DNA of 64,000 nucleotides, taken from assembly GCA_017538965.1 (NCBI GenBank), contig JAFYHU010000012.1:30174-94173 (forward strand), in the 5' to 3' direction. The notes under the pieces are model-generated. The model was not told the DNA's origin and did not search any database. It saw only the letters and a list, made by a program, of their open reading frames with translations. The stretch is from Oscillospiraceae bacterium (GTDB taxonomy: Bacteria > Bacillota > Clostridia > Oscillospirales > Oscillospiraceae). This document shows positions 58,253 to 64,000 of this stretch, in pieces; the stretch's first letter is position 1; the number at the start of each line of letters is the position of its first letter. Made by a program: the position numbers and the translations under genes.

Positions 58253-59281
58253 ATGCAAAAGGTAAGATTGGGAAAAAGCGGTCTGATCGCCACCAAGCCG
58301 GCTCTGGGCTGCCTGCCGCTGCAGCGCTGTGACAAGGATTATGCCGTTCGTCTTCTGCGCGCGGCGTATGAGGGCGGCATCCGTTTCTTCGACACGGCAA
58401 ACGCCTATACCGACAGCGAAGAGAAGATCGGCCTTGCGCTACACGACGTACGCAGCGATATTGTTCTTTCCACAAAGACCAGGGCAGAGACCAGGGACGG
58501 CGTTCTCAAGCACGTTGAGAACAGTCTCCGGATGATGAAGACCGATTATATCGATCTGGTACAGATCCATCAGGCGGAAGCGGTTCCGGATGCGGAAAAC
58601 CCCGAGGGCACTTACGCAGGCCTTCTGGAGGCAAAAAAGCGCGGCTGGATCGGACACATCGGCGTCACCTCGCACCGGGTGCAGGTAGCGGAAGCGTGCA
58701 TCGATTCCGGTCTGTTTGAAACTGTCCAGTTCCCCTTCAGCTATATCTCCTCCGAGCGCGATCTTGCGCTGGCCGAACGCGCGAAGAAAGCGGATGTCGG
58801 CTATCTGGCCATGAAGGGTCTGGCAGGCGGTTTGCTGAACAACGCCAGAGTCTGCCATGCCTTTATGAAACAGTACGACAACGTGGTTCCGCTCTGGGGG
58901 ATGCAGACGCTGGAGGAACTGCAGCAGTGGCTGGACGCGGCCGAGGAAGATCCGGATCTGGACGAAGAGATGTCCGCCTTCATTCAGAAAGAACGCGCGG
59001 AGCTCTCCGGCACCTTCTGCCGCAGCTGCGGATACTGCATGCCCTGTCCGGTCGGGATTGAAATCCGCAACTGCGCACGGATGAACATGCTGCTGCGGAG
59101 AAGCCCCTGGGAGCAGTATATGACGGAGGAATGGCATGCGAAAATGCACAAGATCGAAGATTGCATTGGCTGCCGTTCCTGCGCCTCCAAGTGCCCGTAT
59201 CAGCTGGACACGCCGAATCTGCTGAAGTGCATGCTGAAGGATTATGATGAGTTCTATGAGTCACACAAGAATCAGCTTTAA
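58253..59281 (+). CDS. Aldo/keto reductase with C-terminal 4Fe-4S ferredoxin-like domain
   Basis: This 342-aa protein has an AKR barrel (FFDTANAYTDSE with Asp and Tyr; LSTKT with Lys; VQIHQ with His) and a C-terminal bis-[4Fe-4S] module (CRSCGYCMPCPVGIEI and CIGCRSCASKCPYQLD). It probably reduces a carbonyl with NAD(P)H, with electron exchange through the clusters. The ATG follows GAAAGGGG. Confidence 0.85.
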   Translation: MQKVRLGKSGLIATKPALGCLPLQRCDKDYAVRLLRAAYEGGIRFFDTANAYTDSEEKIGLALHDVRSDIVLSTKTRAETRDGVLKHVENSLRMMKTDYIDLVQIHQAEAVPDAENPEGTYAGLLEAKKRGWIGHIGVTSHRVQVAEACIDSGLFETVQFPFSYISSERDLALAERAKKADVGYLAMKGLAGGLLNNARVCHAFMKQYDNVVPLWGMQTLEELQQWLDAAEEDPDLDEEMSAFIQKERAELSGTFCRSCGYCMPCPVGIEIRNCARMNMLLRRSPWEQYMTEEWHAKMHKIEDCIGCRSCASKCPYQLDTPNLLKCMLKDYDEFYESHKNQL

Positions 59282-60311
59282 ACGCGCCGCGGTCATTCTC
59301 CTGTGTCTGGTCAGCATCTTTACGCTTGCATCCTGCGGAGCCGTAAAGATGGAGCAGAAACAGATTTTTGCCATGGATACGGTCATGACGCTGACCGCCT
59401 ACGGAAAAAAAGCCGGCGAGGCGGTGGATGCCGCCGCCAGCGTCATCTACTCGCTGCAGGCGGAACTCGATCCCGAACTCCCGACCAGCACCGCCTACGC
59501 CATCAATCATGCGAACGGGGCAAACGTGGTGGTCAGTTCGCAGATCGCCAAAATGCTGAGCACGGCCAAAACCGTTTATGACCGTTCGGACGGCGCGCTG
59601 GATCTGAGCATCTATCCGGTCGTCAAGATCTGGGGCTTTACCAACGGGCATTATTATGTCCCGACCAACGAAGAGCTCTCCATGCAGCTGATCCGCAAGG
59701 CCTATGACAAGATGATCCTGACCAGCTATCCGGCAACCGGTTCCTATTCGGTGTCGTTCCCGGCCGATACGGAAATCAGTTTCGGGGCAATCGGCAAGGG
59801 CTGCGCCGCCGAGAACGCGATCAGCGCCATGCGGCAGGCCGGTGCGGAGAGCGGCATCGTTTCCCTCGGCGGCAACGTGCAGACGCTCGGCAGCAAACCG
59901 GACGGCCGCAAATGGACCGTGACCATTCAGGATCCGAACAACACGGCAAACTGGGTGGGGACCGTCAAGGTCGGCGAGATGGCAATCGTCACCAGCGGCA
60001 GCTATCAGCGCTTTTTCGAATTTGACGGCAACACCTATCACCACATCATCAACCCGCAGAGCGGCGGGCCGGTCAGCAACAGCCTGCTGTCGGCGACGAT
60101 CATCTGCGAGGACGGAACGATGGCGGACGCGCTTTCCACCGCGATGTTTGTCCTGGGCGAGGGGCGCGCACTCAACTACTGGAGAACCTACGGCGGTTTC
60201 GAGATGATTCTGATTACCAAGAGCAATCAGGTCATCTGCACCAAGGGACTGATTGACGTATACACGCCGAACGAGGCCGCAGGCAACTATAAAGTCAAAT
60301 ATTCGGAATAA
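59244..60311 (+). CDS. apbE: FAD:protein FMN transferase, lipoprotein
   Basis: This 355-aa ApbE has a lipoprotein signal with lipobox LASC (Cys about residue 32) and the core motifs MDTVMTLTAYG, DLSIYPVVKIWGF, SFGAIGKGCAA, SLGGNVQTLGSKPDG and HHIINPQSGGP. It attaches FMN to Thr of Rnf/Nqr-type or fumarate-reductase-like proteins outside the membrane, using Mg2+. It overlaps the end of the aldo/keto reductase gene by 38 bp. Confidence 0.9.
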   Translation: MMSSMSHTRISFKRAAVILLCLVSIFTLASCGAVKMEQKQIFAMDTVMTLTAYGKKAGEAVDAAASVIYSLQAELDPELPTSTAYAINHANGANVVVSSQIAKMLSTAKTVYDRSDGALDLSIYPVVKIWGFTNGHYYVPTNEELSMQLIRKAYDKMILTSYPATGSYSVSFPADTEISFGAIGKGCAAENAISAMRQAGAESGIVSLGGNVQTLGSKPDGRKWTVTIQDPNNTANWVGTVKVGEMAIVTSGSYQRFFEFDGNTYHHIINPQSGGPVSNSLLSATIICEDGTMADALSTAMFVLGEGRALNYWRTYGGFEMILITKSNQVICTKGLIDVYTPNEAAGNYKVKYSE

Positions 60312-60313
60312 GC

Positions 60314-62455
60314 ATGAACACGCTGCAGAAAGATATCCGCAGTATCCGCGGAATCGGAGAGAAAAGGGCGCAGGCTTTGGGAAAGCTGGGCGTCTTTTCT
60401 CTGTTTGATCTGATTTCATACTTTCCGAAACGGTACGAAGACCGCAGCCAAATCAAGCCCATCGCGCTGGTACAGGACGGAGAGAGCGTCTGCATCTGCG
60501 CCGTCTGCGGAGACGAGCCGCGCCTCAGCCGGATTCGACGCGGGCTGGACATCGTGCGTTTCCGCGCATTTGACAGCAGCGCCCAGGTGAGCATCAGCTA
60601 TTTCAACCAGTCTTATGTCCGGAATCAGATTCACCGCGGCGAAAGCTATCGTTTCTACGGGAAGATGGAGGTACGCGGATCACAGCGCAGCCTGACCAAC
60701 CCGGTGTTTGAACCGGAGGAATCGCCGCTGTCCGCGACCGGCGCCATCGTGCCGGTTTACCGCGTCTGCGCAGGGCTCCCGCAGCGCAGTCTGCGGCAGA
60801 GCATTCAGGCGGGGCTGGATCAGTGCCTGGATGAGATTCCGGAGCTGCTGCCGGAACCGATCCGCCGCGAGCATGCTCTGATCGGTGTCAGAGAAGCCTA
60901 TCGGGCTATCCACTTCCCGGAGGATTATTCCGTGCTGGAGCAGGCAAGGCGACGCTTTGTCTTTGAAGAACTGTTTCTGCTCTCCTGCGCTCTCGGCATG
61001 CGGCGGCAGGAGCGCTCTGCCGGTATTCCCCTGCCGGTTCCGGATTTTGAGGAATTCTATGCCCGTCTCCCCTTCCGGCCGACACAGGCGCAGAGACGCG
61101 CCGTTTCCGAGGCGGCGGCGGATCTCGCTTCGGGAAACCAGATGACCCGTCTCCTGCAGGGCGACGTCGGCAGCGGCAAAACGCTGGCGGCGGCAGCGCT
61201 GATCTGGCAGTGTGCCCGGGCGGGAAGGCTTTCCCTGCTGATGGCGCCGACGCAGATTCTGGCACAGCAGCACTGTCAGACCCTGTCGGGCTTTCTCGAA
61301 CCGATGGGCCTGCGCATTGCGCTGCTGACGGGCGCGGTCAGGGCTGCCGAGCGAAAGAGCCTGCAGGAGAAGCTGGATGCCGGAGAGCTGGATTTGATTA
61401 TCGGTACGCACGCCCTGCTCAGCGAAGGCCTGCGCTTTCCGCGGCTGGCGCTGACCGTCACGGACGAGCAGCACCGCTTCGGCGTGGAGCAGCGGGCAAA
61501 ACTTACAGGGCAGCCCGAACAGGAGGACGGTTCTTCTGTTCTCCCGGACAGCAGGAACCGTCCCCTTGTCCGACCTCACGTCTATGTCATGTCGGCAACG
61601 CCGATCCCGCGCACGCTGGCGCTGATTATTTACGGCGAACTGGATGTGTCTCTTCTGGACGAACTGCCGCCGGGGCGCCGGGCGGTCGAGACCTTCTGCG
61701 TGGACAGCCGCTATCGCGCGCGTCTGCTGGCGTTTATCCGGAAGCTCTGCGGCGAGGGGCGGCAGGTGTTCGTCGTCTGTCCCAAGGTCGAGGAGGACAC
61801 GGAGGAAACGTGGGAAGCCTCTCCCGCTCCTTCGGAGCAGATTCCGCGAAGGGGAAAGCTCGAATCGGCAGTGGAAGAGGCGGAGCGCCTGAAGAAGGAA
61901 CTGCCCGGGCTGCGGGTCTCCTGCATTCACGGCAGGATGAAGTCGGCAGAAAAAGACGCGGTCATGCGGGCGGTTCTGGAGGGAGCGGTCGACGTGCTGG
62001 TCTCGACGACGGTTATCGAGGTCGGCGTGGATGTGCCGAACGCCGCGCTGATGCTGATTGAGAATGCCGAGCGCTTCGGGCTCAGCCAGCTGCACCAGCT
62101 TCGCGGAAGGGTCGGCCGCGGCGTTCACCAGAGCTACTGCGTACTGGTGACGGACAGCGAGACGAAGGAAGCGAAAGCGCGGATGCAGGTCATGTGCGAG
62201 AGCAACGACGGCTTCCGCATTGCCGAAGAGGATCTGCGGCTGCGCGGGCCGGGAGACTTTTTCGGATCCCGGCAGCACGGTCTTCCCGAGACGCATGTGG
62301 CGGATCTGGGCACGGACACCGAGACGCTGATGCGGAGCAAGGAGGCAGCCGAACGCCTTTTGCGGGAAGATCCCGAGCTGCAGCTTCCCGAACACAGAGC
62401 ATTGCGCGAACGCGTGGAAATGATGGCAGAAAAAATGAACGGAACGCTGAACTGA
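60314..62455 (+). CDS. recG: ATP-dependent DNA helicase RecG
   Basis: This 713-aa helicase has an N-terminal wedge/OB domain (GIGEKRAQALGKLGVFSLFD, FPKRYEDR), Walker A GDVGSGKT (about residues 283-290), the DEQHRFG box, SATPIPRTLAL (motif III) and QLHQLRGRVGRG (motif VI). It remodels stalled forks and junctions. It is the third gene of a packed rightward group. Confidence 0.95.
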   Translation: MNTLQKDIRSIRGIGEKRAQALGKLGVFSLFDLISYFPKRYEDRSQIKPIALVQDGESVCICAVCGDEPRLSRIRRGLDIVRFRAFDSSAQVSISYFNQSYVRNQIHRGESYRFYGKMEVRGSQRSLTNPVFEPEESPLSATGAIVPVYRVCAGLPQRSLRQSIQAGLDQCLDEIPELLPEPIRREHALIGVREAYRAIHFPEDYSVLEQARRRFVFEELFLLSCALGMRRQERSAGIPLPVPDFEEFYARLPFRPTQAQRRAVSEAAADLASGNQMTRLLQGDVGSGKTLAAAALIWQCARAGRLSLLMAPTQILAQQHCQTLSGFLEPMGLRIALLTGAVRAAERKSLQEKLDAGELDLIIGTHALLSEGLRFPRLALTVTDEQHRFGVEQRAKLTGQPEQEDGSSVLPDSRNRPLVRPHVYVMSATPIPRTLALIIYGELDVSLLDELPPGRRAVETFCVDSRYRARLLAFIRKLCGEGRQVFVVCPKVEEDTEETWEASPAPSEQIPRRGKLESAVEEAERLKKELPGLRVSCIHGRMKSAEKDAVMRAVLEGAVDVLVSTTVIEVGVDVPNAALMLIENAERFGLSQLHQLRGRVGRGVHQSYCVLVTDSETKEAKARMQVMCESNDGFRIAEEDLRLRGPGDFFGSRQHGLPETHVADLGTDTETLMRSKEAAERLLREDPELQLPEHRALRERVEMMAEKMNGTLN

Positions 62456-62472
62456 GCGTTCCGTTCTCGTTC
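62438..62472. terminator. Bidirectional terminator after recG
   Basis: A perfect 11-bp stem (AACGGAACGCT / AGCGTTCCGTT) spans the recG stop. On the minus strand CATTTTTTC follows, so it also ends the aminopeptidase transcript. Confidence 0.8.
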
Positions 62473-62482
62473 TATAGGGGGG

Positions 62483-63862
62483 TTACGCGCTGTAGGCGGC
62501 GAGGATGCCGCGATAGGCCATATAGCAGTCGAACTTCGAGACCAGCTCGAAGGGGGCGTGCATGCTGAGAACGGGGACACCGGCATCGATCGTGTCAATG
62601 TTGCGGTTGGCCATGTATTTGGCGATGGTGCCGCCGCCGCCCTGGTCGACCTTGCCCATCTCGGACAGCTGCCAGACAACGCCGACGCGGTCGAAGAGCG
62701 TACGCACGTAGGATACCAGTTCAGCCGAAGCGTCGCTGGTTGAGGACTTGCCGCGCGCACCGGTAAACTTGCAGATGCCCATGCCGTAATTCAGCTTGGA
62801 TTCAGAGCGTTTTTCCGAGACCTCGGGATACAGCGGGTCGAAGGCGGCCGTCACGTCGGCCGAGAGGCAGAAGCTCTTCTCGAAGCAGCGTCGGGTTGGA
62901 ACGCCCTGCAGGGCGCAGAGGTCCTCCATGAAGCAGTCAAAGGCGGCAGACTGCATACCGGTAACCCCGTCGGAGCCGGTCTCTTCCTTGTCGGCGAGAA
63001 CGCAGACGCAGGTCTTCTCGGGCTCTCTGACATCCAGGACAGCCCTGAGCTCGGCAAAGGCGCAGACGCGGTCGTCGTGGCCGTAGCCGCCGATCATACT
63101 GCGGTCGATGCCGATCTCGCAGACATCGAAGGCGGGAACAGCGGTCAGCTCGGCGGAGAGAAAGTCCTCCTCAGTAATGCCGTATGCGTCGTTGAGAAGA
63201 CTGAGCACGGCGAGTTTGACGCGATCCTTGCCGTCGTCGGCATAGGGTACCGAACCGATCAGAATGTTGAGGCCTTCACCGGTGATGCCCTCGGACATGG
63301 TCTTTTTCATCTGGTCGGCGGCCAGATGGGGCAGCAGGTCGGTGATGACGAACTTTGGCTCGTCCTTCTCGCGTCCGAGGGTGACGTCGATGCTCTCGCC
63401 GGATTTCAGGACGACGGTGCCGTGCAGCTCCAGCGGGATGGTAACCCACTGGTATTTCTTGATGCCGCCGTAGTAATGGGTGCGGAGATAGCAGAGCTCG
63501 TCCTGTTCATAGAGCGGAATCTGCTTGAGGTCCAGACGGGGCGAGTCAATGTGTGCGCCCGCAATGACGGCGCCTTCCGAGAGACTCTGCCGGCCGATGA
63601 CGGCGAGGATAAGCGCTTTTGAGCGGTTTACGCGATAAACGCGGTCGCCGGGTTTCAGCGCTGCGGTCGGATCAAAGGGTCGGAAACCGGCCTCCTCCGC
63701 TGCACGCACGGCAAAGCGCACGGCCTCGCGCTCGGTGCGGGCTTCATTCAGAAAATGCATGTATTCGGCGCAGTATTCCTCGAGCTTGAGACGTTCGTCG
63801 GCGGGCAGGCGATCGTAGCCGTTTTTCGGGTTGAAGAACAGAGTATCACGCATGTTTTCCAT
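62483..63862 (-). CDS. M18 family aminopeptidase
   Basis: This 459-aa protein has the M18 metal-binding motifs GAHIDSPRLDLK (His and Asp), ADKEETGSDG (catalytic and metal Glu pair) and a late LSMHAPFELVSK with His. It is a cytoplasmic zinc aminopeptidase acting on peptides with acidic or neutral N-termini. Start MENMRDTLFF is chosen from spacing to GGAAAGG; 12 more in-frame codons lie upstream. Confidence 0.9.
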   Translation of the reverse strand: MENMRDTLFFNPKNGYDRLPADERLKLEEYCAEYMHFLNEARTEREAVRFAVRAAEEAGFRPFDPTAALKPGDRVYRVNRSKALILAVIGRQSLSEGAVIAGAHIDSPRLDLKQIPLYEQDELCYLRTHYYGGIKKYQWVTIPLELHGTVVLKSGESIDVTLGREKDEPKFVITDLLPHLAADQMKKTMSEGITGEGLNILIGSVPYADDGKDRVKLAVLSLLNDAYGITEEDFLSAELTAVPAFDVCEIGIDRSMIGGYGHDDRVCAFAELRAVLDVREPEKTCVCVLADKEETGSDGVTGMQSAAFDCFMEDLCALQGVPTRRCFEKSFCLSADVTAAFDPLYPEVSEKRSESKLNYGMGICKFTGARGKSSTSDASAELVSYVRTLFDRVGVVWQLSEMGKVDQGGGGTIAKYMANRNIDTIDAGVPVLSMHAPFELVSKFDCYMAYRGILAAYSA

Positions 63863-64000
63863 TTTTATGACCATACCTTTCCGCTGCGCGGAAGGCACAA
63901 AAAGGCATGAAACCTGGTGCCCCTAACGCAGCAATCAATAATCTGTTAGAATCGGCTTGAGGAAGCGGGCACACTACAGAGCACGTGGAGGTGAGTAGGC

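Noticed and set aside
63899-64000. Possible structured RNA at the right edge of the window
   Set aside because: No clear match to 6S, RNase P, SRP or tmRNA could be made by eye, and the window ends here.

Overview
The window is a piece of a GC-rich Clostridia genome, probably a gut Oscillospirales or Lachnospirales relative. The basis is Gram-positive ribosome binding sites, low-GC-type promoters, an oxygen-sensitive molybdenum enzyme with a radical SAM partner, an iron-sulfur aldo/keto reductase and ApbE. Host DNA lies at both ends (about 1-9.3 kb and 57.9-64 kb). Between them sits one apparently complete siphovirus-type prophage of about 48 kb.

Left host flank: a fused molybdenum hydroxylase with a small His-tailed protein, facing a CobW-like GTPase and a radical SAM protein. 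DUF364-like and metallo-beta-lactamase-fold genes follow. Next comes an AbiE type IV toxin-antitoxin pair whose promoter lies inside a 31-bp palindrome.

Prophage: a large serine recombinase and a HIRAN-like membrane protein lead into a CI/Cro-type switch with TCCCAAAnTTTGGGA operators. A long rightward early operon (12.5-28.2 kb) encodes recombination and replication proteins (RecA-like ATPase, PD-(D/E)XK nuclease, NinB-like protein, SSB, replisome organizer, RecU, ParB), a methylase-like protein and many small zinc-ribbon proteins. It ends with a sigma-like late regulator at a bidirectional terminator. Everything from there to 57.2 kb is leftward. In transcription order this is: a right-end operon of small genes with its own promoter and palindromic operator; an IbrA/IbrB-like cassette; HNH, TerS, TerL, portal, protease and HK97 capsid; connector and tail genes; fibres; a diversity-generating retroelement (DGR); then holin and endolysin. 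Two programmed -1 frameshifts are well supported: AAAAAAC in the tail assembly chaperone, and AAACCCT at the capsid stop codon, which adds an Ig-like domain.

The main discovery is in the DGR at 30.97-34.48 kb. The variable repeat (VR) in a tail-tip protein and its template repeat (TR) differ at 14 positions, all of them TR adenines. The TR is split by a 183-nt insertion with the features of a compact IC3-like group I intron: P1 with a G-U wobble at the 5' splice site, GNRA-capped P2, P5a and P9, P3-P8 core pairings, and a 3'-terminal G. Removing it restores a TR that aligns with the VR without a gap. Template maturation, and so protein diversification, may therefore depend on ribozyme splicing.

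Right flank: tRNA-Arg(CCG), an iron-sulfur aldo/keto reductase, ApbE, RecG and an M18 aminopeptidase. The exact att sites could not be fixed by eye.
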